From Oceanicola sp. (GTDB lineage Bacteria > Pseudomonadota > Alphaproteobacteria > Rhodobacterales > Rhodobacteraceae): DNA of 64,000 nucleotides. The notes beneath the pieces are model-generated. The model had not been told where the DNA came from, made no database searches, and worked only from the letters and a program-made list of their open reading frames with translations. The stretch spans positions 62,001-126,000 of the forward strand of contig JAKVBK010000003.1 of assembly GCA_022447275.1 (NCBI GenBank), read 5' to 3'. Both the position numbers and the translations under genes were made by a program. Positions 15,135 to 23,820 of this stretch are shown piece after piece (position 1 is the stretch's first letter; every line of letters starts with the position of its first letter).

Positions 15135-16829
15135 ATGGCACTGGATCAGCAAAAGGGAGTCTGGAGTTCAGGCCGGACAAACGCCAAGGGACGCCATACC
15201 ACCAAGGGTCGACAGATCGACGATACGGCCTTGGCCGATGTACAGGCCCTGCTCGGAGACCGCCCGCGCAGACGGGATCTGCTGATTGAGTTTCTGCATT
15301 TGATTCAGGATGAAAAGGGCTGTTTGCCGGTCGCCCATCTGCGCGCGCTGGCCGAGGAAATGCGCCTGTCCATGGCTGAGCTGTGGGAGGTGGCAACCTT
15401 CTATGCCCATTTTGATCCGGTCAAGGAAGGCGAAGCGCCGCCACCGGATCTGACCATCCGCGTCTGTGACTCGTTGTCATGCGAATTGGCTGGCTCTGAG
15501 GCGCTGATCGCTGCACTGGAACAGGGAACAGACCCGGCCCGGGTGCGGGTCTTGCGGGCCCCTTGCATGGGGCGCTGCGATACGGCGCCGGTGTTGGAGC
15601 TGGGCCATAACCACATTGATCACGCCACCCCAGAGAAAGTGACGGCGGCGATCGCGGCTGGAGACACCCATGCCCATGTGCCAGATTATCAGGAGCTCGC
15701 GGCATACCGGGCCGCAGGCGGCTATGGCACGCTTCTGGAGTTGCGCGAGCATGGCGATTGGGAAGAAGTGCAGGAACGCGTCTTGTCTGCCGGATTGCGC
15801 GGATTGGGCGGCGCGGGGTTCCCGTCGGGGCGCAAATGGGGCTTCGTGCGGGGCAATCCCGGGCCGCGCTATCTGGCCGTAAATGGCGATGAAGGGGAGC
15901 CGGGCACCTTCAAGGACCGCTACTATCTGGAGCGCACGCCCCACCTGTTTCTGGAGGGCATGCTGATCGCGGCCTGGGCCGTCGAGGCTGAGACCTGCTT
16001 CATCTACATGCGCGATGAATACCCCGCAGTGCGCGCAATCCTGCAAAAAGAGATCGCTGCGCTCGAGCAAGCGGGCGTTGTCGCGCCCGGATATATCGAT
16101 CTGCGGCGCGGGGCCGGCGCGTATATCTGCGGCGAAGAAAGCGCGATGATCGAAAGCATTGAGGGCAAGCGCGGTCTGCCGCGTCACAGGCCGCCCTTCG
16201 TGGCGCAGGTAGGTGTGTTTGGCCGTCCGACGCTGGTGCACAACGTGGAAACCTTGCTGTGGGTGGCGCGGGTTTGCCGCGAAGGCCCGGACATCCTCAA
16301 TGCGGTCGAGCACAATGGCCGCAAGGGTCTGCGCAGCTATTCCGTCTCTGGCCGGGTGGCCGCGCCCGGCGTGTACCTGCTGCCCGCAGGCTCCACGATC
16401 ACCGATATCATCGCAGCAGCTGGCGGCATGTTGGAGGGCCACAGTTTCAAGGCCTATCAGCCCGGCGGGCCGTCATCGGGCATCCTGCCGGCCAGCCTCA
16501 ACGATGTGCCGCTGGATTTTGACACTTTGCAGCCCCACGGTTCTTTTATCGGCTCTGCCGCCGTTGTGGTGTTGTCTGATCAGGACGCCGCGCGGGATGC
16601 CGCGCTCAACATGTTGCGCTTCTTCGAAGATGAAAGCTGTGGCCAATGCACGCCCTGCCGGGCGGGCTGCGAAAAGGCCGTGAAACTGATGCAGGCTGAT
16701 ATCTGGGATACGGCGCTGCTCGAAGACCTCAGCCAGGTGATGGTTGATGCCTCTATCTGCGGGTTGGGGCAGGCGGCCCCGAACCCGATCCGCCTCGTGA
16801 TGAAGCACTTCCCCGAGGAGATCTCCTGA
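15135..16829 (+). CDS. fdsGB: NAD-dependent formate dehydrogenase, fused gamma-beta subunit
   Basis: This 564-residue protein joins two usually separate subunits. Residues about 30-175 are NuoE/FdsG-like, with 2Fe-2S ligands in CDSLSC (CX4C) and CMGRC (CX3C). Residues about 185-564 are NuoF/FdsB-like, with the FMN region GLRGLGGAGFPSGRKWGF, the NADH region GAGAYICGEESAMIESIEGKRGLPRHRPP and 4Fe-4S ligands in ESCGQCTPCRAGC. It should take electrons from FdsA and reduce NAD+. The ATG at 15135 is the first possible start after an in-frame TAG at 15114. Its ribosome-binding site is weak. A long basic N-terminal tail of about 30 residues precedes the first domain. Fusion of FdsG and FdsB secures 1:1 assembly. 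Confidence 0.93.
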   Translation: MALDQQKGVWSSGRTNAKGRHTTKGRQIDDTALADVQALLGDRPRRRDLLIEFLHLIQDEKGCLPVAHLRALAEEMRLSMAELWEVATFYAHFDPVKEGEAPPPDLTIRVCDSLSCELAGSEALIAALEQGTDPARVRVLRAPCMGRCDTAPVLELGHNHIDHATPEKVTAAIAAGDTHAHVPDYQELAAYRAAGGYGTLLELREHGDWEEVQERVLSAGLRGLGGAGFPSGRKWGFVRGNPGPRYLAVNGDEGEPGTFKDRYYLERTPHLFLEGMLIAAWAVEAETCFIYMRDEYPAVRAILQKEIAALEQAGVVAPGYIDLRRGAGAYICGEESAMIESIEGKRGLPRHRPPFVAQVGVFGRPTLVHNVETLLWVARVCREGPDILNAVEHNGRKGLRSYSVSGRVAAPGVYLLPAGSTITDIIAAAGGMLEGHSFKAYQPGGPSSGILPASLNDVPLDFDTLQPHGSFIGSAAVVVLSDQDAARDAALNMLRFFEDESCGQCTPCRAGCEKAVKLMQADIWDTALLEDLSQVMVDASICGLGQAAPNPIRLVMKHFPEEIS

Positions 16830-16949
16830 TGCTCTCTCAAACAGTGCTCACAGGTCGCCACCACTTTGCCTACCTTGCTTCCTTGCGGCCTCGGGCCCTG
16901 AGCATGGCCCCTGCAAACCCATTGCCTTCTTGCGAAAGGTCCTGCTCCC

Positions 16950-19721
16950 ATGGCCGCTGATGGATCCCGCCCCAATACCGTGACCCTTATCCTTGATGGC
17001 CGCGACGTAACCGTGCCCGAGGGCACAACGATCTGGGAGGCGGCCAATGGGCAGGGCCTCAAGATCCCGCATCTGTGCCACAAGCCCGCGCCCGGATATC
17101 GCCCCGATGGCAATTGCCGGGCCTGCATGGTTGAGGTGGAGGGCGAGCGCACGCTCGTGGCCTCCTGCATCCGCGAAGTGGCGGAAGGCATGGTTGTGCA
17201 TTCTGCCTCTGAGCGGGCCGAAAAAGCCCGCGCCACGGTGATGGAGCTTTTGCTGGCAGATCAGCCCGCGCAGGAAGCGGCCCATGACCGGTCCTCCCAT
17301 CTGTGGGATATGGCTGCCCAGCAGGATGTTCACGAAAGTCGCTTTCCCGCACTGGAAGAGGCGCGCATCCCGCTGCTCGATGACAGCCATGTGGCGATGC
17401 GTGTCAATCTTGATGCCTGCATCAGTTGCGGGCTGTGCGTGCGTGCCTGCCGAGAGGTGCAGGTAAACGATGTGATCGGCATGTCCGGGCGCGGGCATGA
17501 CAGCTTTCCGACCTTCGATTTCGCCGATCCGATGGGTGAGAGCACCTGTGTTGCCTGCGGGGAATGTGTGCAGGCCTGTCCCACGGGGGCCCTGATGCCG
17601 GCCACGGCGCTGGATGACGCCCAGCAGGGTGACAGCAAGGATTTCGATGAGGAGGTCACCTCGATCTGCCCGTTCTGTGGCGTGGGGTGTCAGGTCTCGC
17701 TCAAGCTCAAGGGCGGCAAGATCAAGCAGGTGGAAGGCATAAACGGCCCCGCCAATGAAGGACGCCTCTGTGTGAAGGGGCGGTTTGGCTTTGACTATAT
17801 CCACCACCCGCATCGCCTCACCGTGCCGTTGATCCGCAAGACGGGTGCTGAGAAAGGCCTGAACGTGGATCCGGCCAACCCCTTCACCCATTTCCGCGAA
17901 GCGACGTGGGATGAGGCGCTGGATGTGGCGGCAGGCGGTTTGGCGCGCCTGCGCGATCAGGCGGGCGAAACCGTTGCCGGGCTGGGCTCTGCGAAGTGCT
18001 CGAACGAAGAGGCGTATCTCTTTCAGAAGCTGATCCGGCAGGGCTTTGGACATAACAACGTCGATCACTGCACCCGCCTGTGCCACGCCTCCTCTGTGGC
18101 GGCGCTGATGGAGAATGTCGGCTCCGGCGCTGTGACTGCCACGTTCAACGAGATCGAGCACGCCTCCGTTGCGATCGTCATCGGCGCGAACCCGACAGAA
18201 AACCATCCCGTTGCTGCCACGTTCTTCAAGCAGTTCACAAAGCGGGGCGGAAAGCTGATCATCATGGACCCGCGGGGCACCGCGATGAAACGGCAAGCCT
18301 CTCATATGCTGCAGTTCCGCCCGGGTGCGGATGTGCCCCTGCTCAATGCGATCATGTCTGTGATCGTCGAGGAGGGCCTCTATGATCAGGCCTATATCGA
18401 CCAGTTCACGGAAAACTGGGACGCCGAAAAGCAGCACCTTGCCCGCTTTGCGCCGGAAGGGCTTGAGCAGCTCACAGGCATTGATGCAGCCACGGTGCGC
18501 GCGGTGGCCCGCGATTTCGCGACCTCTGGCCCGGGCATGATCTTTTGGGGTATGGGCATCAGCCAGCATATCCACGGTACGGATAATTCGCGCTGCCTCA
18601 TCAGCCTTGCCTTGATGACAGGCAATGTCGGCAAGCCGGGGACGGGGCTGCACCCCCTGCGGGGCCAGAACAATGTGCAGGGGGCCTCTGATGCGGGCCT
18701 GATCCCAATGTTTTTGCCCGATTACCAAAGCGTCACGGATGATGGGGTGCGGTCTGCCTTCACCGAAATCTGGGGCACGAAAGATTTTTCCAATCAGAAG
18801 GGTCTGACTGTCACTGAGATGATGGATGCAATCCATGCAGACAGCATCAAGGGCATGTATATTCTGGGTGAAAATCCCGCGATGTCCGATCCCGATGTGG
18901 CCCATGCCCGCGAAGCCCTTGCCAAGCTTGAGCACCTCGTGGTGCAGGACATCTTCCTGACTGAAACCGCCAATTACGCGGATGTCATCCTGCCCGCTGC
19001 CGCTTTCTATGAAAAGACCGGGACTGTCACGAATACCAACCGTCAGGTGCAGCTTGGCCGCGCAGCAGCCCGCCCGCCGGGGCAGGCCCGCGCCGATTGG
19101 ACGATCACCACTGCACTTGCCAACCGTCTCGGCCTCGATTGGAGCTACAGCGATCCCAGCGATGTCTTTGCCGAGATGAAGCAGGGCATGAAATCGCTCG
19201 ACAATATCACCTGGTCCCGGTTGGAAGCCGAAAGTGCTGTCACCTATCCCAGCCTTGCGCCGGATGACCCGGGCCAGCCGATCGTGTTCGGCGATGGGTT
19301 CCCGCGGATGGATGGTCGGGCGCGGTTCACCCCGGCTGATGTGATCCCGCCCAGTGAACAGCCCGATACGGACTACCCGATGGTGCTGACGACAGGCCGG
19401 CAACTGGAGCATTGGCATACGGGCTCAATGACGCGCCGATCGCGGGTGCTGGATGCGGTCGAGCCGCAAGCCAATTGCTCTCTCCACCCGGCAACTCTGC
19501 GGGCCTTAGGGGCGCAGCCTGGCGATATGCTGCGGCTTGAAACCCGGCGCGGTGAGATCGAAATCATGGCCCGTGCGGATCGAGCAGTTGCCCCGGACAT
19601 GGTGTTTTTGCCCTTTGCCTATGTGGAGGCGGCCGCAAATCTGCTGACAAACCCGGCCGTGGATCCCTACGGCAAGATCCCCGAATTCAAATTCTCTGCC
19701 GTGCGGGTGTCCAAGCTCTAG
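16950..19721 (+). CDS. fdsA: NAD-dependent formate dehydrogenase catalytic (alpha) subunit
   Basis: This 923-residue, FdsA-length protein begins with a plant-type 2Fe-2S domain (CHKPAPGYRPDGNCRACMVE). Two 4Fe-4S sets follow (CISCGLCVRACREVQ and CVACGECVQACPTGAL), then the 4Fe-4S CPFCGVGC and a bis-MGD domain. The metal ligand is Cys in VDHCTRLCHASS, so no selenocysteine is needed. A C-terminal molydopterin-binding domain includes VLTTGRQLEHWHTGSMTRRS. It oxidises formate in the cytoplasm and feeds NADH production through the fused beta subunit. ATG 16950 follows GAAAGG. The 120 bases before it contain no convincing gene. The small FdsD subunit normally found downstream is absent here. Confidence 0.95.
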   Translation: MAADGSRPNTVTLILDGRDVTVPEGTTIWEAANGQGLKIPHLCHKPAPGYRPDGNCRACMVEVEGERTLVASCIREVAEGMVVHSASERAEKARATVMELLLADQPAQEAAHDRSSHLWDMAAQQDVHESRFPALEEARIPLLDDSHVAMRVNLDACISCGLCVRACREVQVNDVIGMSGRGHDSFPTFDFADPMGESTCVACGECVQACPTGALMPATALDDAQQGDSKDFDEEVTSICPFCGVGCQVSLKLKGGKIKQVEGINGPANEGRLCVKGRFGFDYIHHPHRLTVPLIRKTGAEKGLNVDPANPFTHFREATWDEALDVAAGGLARLRDQAGETVAGLGSAKCSNEEAYLFQKLIRQGFGHNNVDHCTRLCHASSVAALMENVGSGAVTATFNEIEHASVAIVIGANPTENHPVAATFFKQFTKRGGKLIIMDPRGTAMKRQASHMLQFRPGADVPLLNAIMSVIVEEGLYDQAYIDQFTENWDAEKQHLARFAPEGLEQLTGIDAATVRAVARDFATSGPGMIFWGMGISQHIHGTDNSRCLISLALMTGNVGKPGTGLHPLRGQNNVQGASDAGLIPMFLPDYQSVTDDGVRSAFTEIWGTKDFSNQKGLTVTEMMDAIHADSIKGMYILGENPAMSDPDVAHAREALAKLEHLVVQDIFLTETANYADVILPAAAFYEKTGTVTNTNRQVQLGRAAARPPGQARADWTITTALANRLGLDWSYSDPSDVFAEMKQGMKSLDNITWSRLEAESAVTYPSLAPDDPGQPIVFGDGFPRMDGRARFTPADVIPPSEQPDTDYPMVLTTGRQLEHWHTGSMTRRSRVLDAVEPQANCSLHPATLRALGAQPGDMLRLETRRGEIEIMARADRAVAPDMVFLPFAYVEAAANLLTNPAVDPYGKIPEFKFSAVRVSKL

Positions 19722-19772
19722 GTTTGCGCCCCGCGCTTCGCTTCGGGCCGTGGGGGCATCCGCCCGCTCCGA

Positions 19773-21749
19773 TCATTCGGCGGCATCTTTGCCGGCGACC
19801 GCGGCACAACTGGGCAGCCAGATCGAGAACTCTGCGCCGCCATCGGGGTGATTGCGCACGGAGATCAAACCGCCCGCCTGCTGCACGAGGGTTTGCGAGA
19901 TCGACAGCCCAAGCCCGCTGCCTTCGCCCGGCTTTGTGGTGAAGAATGGATCGAACACCACGTCGAGGCTCAGCGGTGGAATGCCGGGGCCCGTGTCGCG
20001 CAATGTGATCAACGCCCCCGGCACGGTACCCTGCAAAGCCTCTTTCAGGCTGATGGTGATCGTGCCTTTGTCGCCCATGGCCTGCACGCCATTGACGATC
20101 AAGTTCACCACCACCTGCTGCATTTCCCCCGGATCAATGGCTACGTCGGGCGCATCGTCCAGCGCGAGCTTGAGTTCGATGTCATTGCGCAGCGTCAGGT
20201 GTTCGACAAGCGCGAGGCAATCCTCAATGAGCGGGGCAAGCGCCACTTGGCTTGCTTTGTCTGCAAAGTCAGCGGGGCGGGCAAATTGCAGCAATTTTCC
20301 AACGATGGCCCGGATGCGCGCCACTTGGCTGTCGATCAGTTCGATCTCAGTTTCGACGGCTTTGGCATCCGCGCCCAACTCGTCGCGGATGACATCCATA
20401 TTGCCCTGAATCACCGCCACGGGGTTGTTGATCTCGTGGGCAACCCCTGCGGTGATCTCACCGATCGCGGCCAGCTTTTCGCGCATCACAAGCTGCTGGA
20501 AGGTCTCTTCCAATTTCCGGTTGGCGGTGCGCAGCTCGGCGGTGCGTTCCTCGACGCGCTGGTTCAGCTCTTCCGCATAGGCGCGCAAACGCGCATCGCG
20601 ATCCTGAACCTGATCAAGCAAGTCGTCGAGATGCGCGGCCACCTGCCCGATTTCCCCTTTGACTGAGGGCAGTTTGTTGCGCGCAGACAGATCGCCCTTG
20701 CCCACCTTGCGCATGGTTCGGGTCATCTGTTCGAGCGGGGCGAAAACACCCCGTGCAAGGGACAGGAACACCGGGATCGAGACAAGCATCACCCCGGCAA
20801 AGGCCGCCAGCATCCACAAAAGAGCCTCTCGCTTGGCGGCTGTGAAAGGGGCTTCAAGAAAGCCGACATACAGCATGCCAACCCGATTGCCGAAGCTGTC
20901 GGTCAGGGGCAGGTAGCCCGAAATATACCAGTCATTCACCACGAACGCCCGGTTGAGCCAGGTCTCCCCGGCTTCCAGAACGCCAGAGCGCACAGCCGCC
21001 GACACCCGTGTGCCCAGCGCGCGCACATCTTCAAAGAGGCGCACATTCGTGGACACCCGCACGTCATCCAGAAACAGCGTGGCCGTGCCCTGTCGTGATC
21101 CCCCCGTGACGGCGTTGAGATAAACGAGGGCATTGATCGAATCGATGAAATCCAGATTGCGGTTGAGCAATACCCCTCCGACAAGCACCCCGGTTTGGCC
21201 ACTGCGTGTCACGGGGCTTGCGCTGTGCACCACCATGCCCCGATCCTCGACAACCCGGTCTGTCGGGACAGCGGCCTCCGTTGGGATCAGCGGAATTCTG
21301 GCGCGGTCATCGAGGTTGCCGGGGAATTGCGCAAGATCGTTGGCGTTCAGAATGTCGATTTCGGTGCGGGGCGTGCCGGAAGCTGCAGCGGCAATTACGG
21401 GCCATTGGGCGGCCGCAGCCTGTGCCTGATCGGCATCGAGATAGTAGAGAAAATCCAGTTCGAGCGCTTGCTGCTTAGCAGAGAAAAAGGCGTCTTGCTG
21501 TGCCGGGCCGCCCTCAAGCGCATTTGAAAACTCTACAGAATTGGCAAGCCCGGTCAGGTCGTTGCCTGTGCCTGCCATGATCCGGGCCAGGTATTGTTCG
21601 GCGATGCGCAGGTCGCTTTCAACATTGGCGATCAGGACTTCGTCATAGTCCTGCGTCCAGCGGGTCATACCGAGGAGCAGGAACGCCGGGATCAGAACGG
21701 TCAGGGGTGCCAAAGCCAGAACCAGCAGGCGCAAACGCACGGATGTCAT
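19773..21749 (-). CDS. sensor histidine kinase with extracytoplasmic cache-like domain
   Basis: This 658-residue protein has a membrane helix at about residues 7-27, a large periplasmic region to about residue 305 that resembles a double-cache ligand-binding domain, a second helix near 308-332, a HAMP region (PLEQMTRTMRKVGKGDLSARN), a coiled coil (about 375-415), and a HisKA/HATPase core. The phospho-acceptor is His438 in GVAHEINNPVAVIQ. ATP-binding boxes read VVNLIVNGVQAMGD, DTGPGIP and GSGLGLSIS. It ends 51 bases from fdsA on the opposite strand. With no response regulator adjacent, the NtrC-like protein at 5216-6559 is the natural partner. Formate, or a molecule linked to it, may be the signal. 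Both are inference. Confidence 0.9.
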   Translation of the reverse strand: MTSVRLRLLVLALAPLTVLIPAFLLLGMTRWTQDYDEVLIANVESDLRIAEQYLARIMAGTGNDLTGLANSVEFSNALEGGPAQQDAFFSAKQQALELDFLYYLDADQAQAAAAQWPVIAAAASGTPRTEIDILNANDLAQFPGNLDDRARIPLIPTEAAVPTDRVVEDRGMVVHSASPVTRSGQTGVLVGGVLLNRNLDFIDSINALVYLNAVTGGSRQGTATLFLDDVRVSTNVRLFEDVRALGTRVSAAVRSGVLEAGETWLNRAFVVNDWYISGYLPLTDSFGNRVGMLYVGFLEAPFTAAKREALLWMLAAFAGVMLVSIPVFLSLARGVFAPLEQMTRTMRKVGKGDLSARNKLPSVKGEIGQVAAHLDDLLDQVQDRDARLRAYAEELNQRVEERTAELRTANRKLEETFQQLVMREKLAAIGEITAGVAHEINNPVAVIQGNMDVIRDELGADAKAVETEIELIDSQVARIRAIVGKLLQFARPADFADKASQVALAPLIEDCLALVEHLTLRNDIELKLALDDAPDVAIDPGEMQQVVVNLIVNGVQAMGDKGTITISLKEALQGTVPGALITLRDTGPGIPPLSLDVVFDPFFTTKPGEGSGLGLSISQTLVQQAGGLISVRNHPDGGAEFSIWLPSCAAVAGKDAAE

Positions 21750-21792
21750 TGAGCGGCCCCCTTTGTCTGGCTGTGTGATGACCTTTTTAAAG

Positions 21793-21832
21793 CCTAGGGG
21801 GGCAGGGCAGCGCTGCGCAACCTCGCCCTAGG
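21793..21832 (+). other. nested inverted repeat in the HK/mcd divergent region
   Basis: CCTAGGG at 21793-21799 pairs with CCCTAGG at 21826-21832. Inside lies a perfect 10-base palindrome, GCAGCGCTGC. The element lies 44 bases upstream of the divergent histidine kinase start and 182 bases upstream of mcd. It could be an operator or, if transcribed, a stem-loop of the mcd leader. Confidence 0.4.
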
Positions 21833-21884
21833 ACCGCGCGGGGGAAAGGAAAGAGGTTTTTTGGCCCTTTGGTTATTTTTGTTC

Positions 21885-21910
21885 AATTCGCCGCGGCGCG
21901 GCGAATTTTT
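21885..21910 (+). terminator. terminator-like hairpin in the mcd leader
   Basis: Perfect 10-base arms (AATTCGCCGC and GCGGCGAATT) surround a 3-base loop, and the right arm runs into five T residues. This is the classic form of an intrinsic terminator on the plus strand, yet no plus-strand gene ends upstream, since the histidine kinase lies antisense. It sits 104 bases before the mcd start, so it is an attenuator candidate or the end of a small RNA. Confidence 0.5.
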
Positions 21911-22013
21911 GTTGCGCTGCGGTTGCGAAGGCCGTAGACCGGGCCAATCTAAAGATCGGGCGACGGCAAACCTGCGGCCCGATTGCTATGAATGTATGCA
22001 AAGGAGCCCGGCC

Positions 22014-23702
22014 ATGGCCCACGACGGACAGGACTTTTCTGCAACCCCAACGCCCGTTCTTTCGGACCTCACCGATCTGACGGCCGCATCGATTGCCCCC
22101 TTGGAGGCCCTGTTGGAGGCCGCCAAGGCACAGGTGCGCAGCCTTGTGGAACGCGATGGCCGCGTTTCGGCCCGCCTGATTGAGCAGAACCAGACAGCAA
22201 CCCACGGCCTGGCATGGCTGGCCACATATGTGGAAAGCCTGCGCCAGATGCAGAATTGGGCCAGCCGCCTCAAGGAAGAAGGCAAGTTCGGCGAGGTCGA
22301 GCAGCTGCTCTTGCAGATCGGGTTTGGCGAGTATCTCTGCCAAGTGCAGGGCGGCATCCCGATGAACCAGGGTGAGTTTTTGCGCCTGCAGGATTTGGGC
22401 CTTGGGGCGGATGCGCAGCAGGCCCTGATGACCCCCGAGATCATGCGCCTCAGCACAGAAGGCAATACGCCCGCTGCACGCACGCGCCTCGTGGCCCTCA
22501 TGCAGGAGCGCAAGGCGGAAAGCACGGTCGGCGCCAGCGGCCTCGACGAAGAGCTGGAGATGATCCGGGAGCAGTTCCGCCGTTACACCGTGGATCGGAT
22601 TTTGCCCGTTGCTCACGAGTGGCACCTCAATGATGAGCTGATCCCGATGGAGATCATCGAGGAACTGGCCGAAATGGGTGTGTTTGGCCTGACGATCCCG
22701 GAAGAGTTCGGCGGGTTTGGACTGTCAAAAGCCTCCATGTGCGTTGTCTCCGAGGAACTGTCACGCGGCTATATCGGCGTTGGCTCCCTCGGCACCCGTT
22801 CCGAGATTGCGGCAGAACTGATCATTTGTGGCGGCACGGATGCGCAGAAGGAAAAGTGGCTGCCTGGGCTTGCCTCCGGTGAGATCCTCCCCACCGCCGT
22901 GTTCACAGAGCCCAACACCGGCTCGGATCTGGGCGCATTGCGCACCAAGGCCGTGAAAGGCGCCGACGGTGACTGGACGCTGAACGGCAACAAAACCTGG
23001 ATTACCCATGCGGCGCGCACCCATGTGATGACGGTGCTGGCACGCTCTGTGCCAGACACGACAGACCATCGCGGCCTGTCCATGTTCCTGGCAGAGAAAA
23101 CGCCCGGCACGGATGAGCAGCCCTGGCAGGATCCCGGCATTTCCGGCGGTGAGATCGAAGTGCTCGGCTATCGGGGCATGAAGGAATACACGGTCAATTT
23201 CGACGATTTCAAAGTGAAGGGTGAAAACCTGCTGGGCGGCGAAGAAGGCAAGGGCTTCAAGCAGCTCATGGAGACCTTCGAAAGCGCCCGTATCCAGACA
23301 GCGGCGCGCGCCATCGGCGTGGCCCAGTCTGCGCTCGATATCGGGATGCAGTACGCCGAGGATCGCAAGCAGTTCGGCAAGTCCCTGGTGGCCTTCCCGC
23401 GGGTGTCCGGCAAGCTAGCAATGATGGCTGTCGAGATCATGATCGCCCGTCAGCTGACCTACTTCTCCGCGTGGGAGAAGGACAATGGCCGGCGCTGCGA
23501 TCTTGAAGCGGGCATGGCCAAGCTGCTGGGGGCCCGTGTGGCTTGGGCTGCGGCGGATAACAGCCTGCAAATCCACGGTGGCAATGGCTTTGCGCTGGAA
23601 TATGCGGTCAGCCGTGTTCTGTGTGACGCGCGTATCCTCAACATCTTTGAGGGCGCTGCCGAGATTCAGGCACAGGTGATTGCCCGCCGTCTGCTGGGCT
23701 AA
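22014..23702 (+). CDS. mcd: (2S)-methylsuccinyl-CoA dehydrogenase
   Basis: ATG 22014 follows AAGGAG, and the longer frame is rejected. The 562-residue protein has an N-terminal extension of about 165 residues before a normal acyl-CoA dehydrogenase core (about 172-562). The core has FGLTIPEEFGGFGLS, AVFTEPNTGSDLGALRT, the FAD/CoA region GRRCDLEAGMAKLLGARVAW and the C-terminal NIFEGAAEIQAQVIARRLLG. Length and extension fit Mcd of the ethylmalonyl-CoA pathway, which oxidises methylsuccinyl-CoA to mesaconyl-CoA with ETF as acceptor. The etfAB genes and the methylmalyl-CoA lyase gene are in the same window. A generic acyl-CoA dehydrogenase is the alternative, but it would be about 390 residues. 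Confidence 0.88.
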   Translation: MAHDGQDFSATPTPVLSDLTDLTAASIAPLEALLEAAKAQVRSLVERDGRVSARLIEQNQTATHGLAWLATYVESLRQMQNWASRLKEEGKFGEVEQLLLQIGFGEYLCQVQGGIPMNQGEFLRLQDLGLGADAQQALMTPEIMRLSTEGNTPAARTRLVALMQERKAESTVGASGLDEELEMIREQFRRYTVDRILPVAHEWHLNDELIPMEIIEELAEMGVFGLTIPEEFGGFGLSKASMCVVSEELSRGYIGVGSLGTRSEIAAELIICGGTDAQKEKWLPGLASGEILPTAVFTEPNTGSDLGALRTKAVKGADGDWTLNGNKTWITHAARTHVMTVLARSVPDTTDHRGLSMFLAEKTPGTDEQPWQDPGISGGEIEVLGYRGMKEYTVNFDDFKVKGENLLGGEEGKGFKQLMETFESARIQTAARAIGVAQSALDIGMQYAEDRKQFGKSLVAFPRVSGKLAMMAVEIMIARQLTYFSAWEKDNGRRCDLEAGMAKLLGARVAWAAADNSLQIHGGNGFALEYAVSRVLCDARILNIFEGAAEIQAQVIARRLLG

Positions 23703-23710
23703 ACAAGCGC

Positions 23711-23741
23711 GTGGAGCGGGGGCGAAAGCGCCCCGCTCCAC
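23711..23741. terminator. bidirectional hairpin between mcd and the Sua5 gene
   Basis: Eleven-base perfect arms (GTGGAGCGGGG and CCCCGCTCCAC) enclose a 9-base loop eight bases after the mcd stop and upstream of the 3' end of the convergent gene. There is no T-tract on the plus side, but the stability suggests a shared terminator. Confidence 0.6.
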
Positions 23742-23820
23742 GGCTGGTCAGCTCGATCCCGGAATCCCGAACTCCGCGCAGCGTTGCTGGCGAAACCTCC
23801 GCGACACCAGAATATAGGCG

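Noticed and set aside
16829..16960. 43-codon frame (ATGCTCTCT...) coupled by TGATG to the fdsGB stop
   Set aside because: No ribosome-binding site or conserved features, and it overlaps the fdsA start. The basic Ser/Pro/Arg-rich product looks like chance.
16848..19418. Minus-strand frame of 856 codons opposite fdsA
   Set aside because: It lies wholly antisense to a gene with clear iron-sulfur and molybdopterin motifs. The predicted protein is His/Arg-rich and has no recognisable domain, typical of a GC-rich shadow frame.
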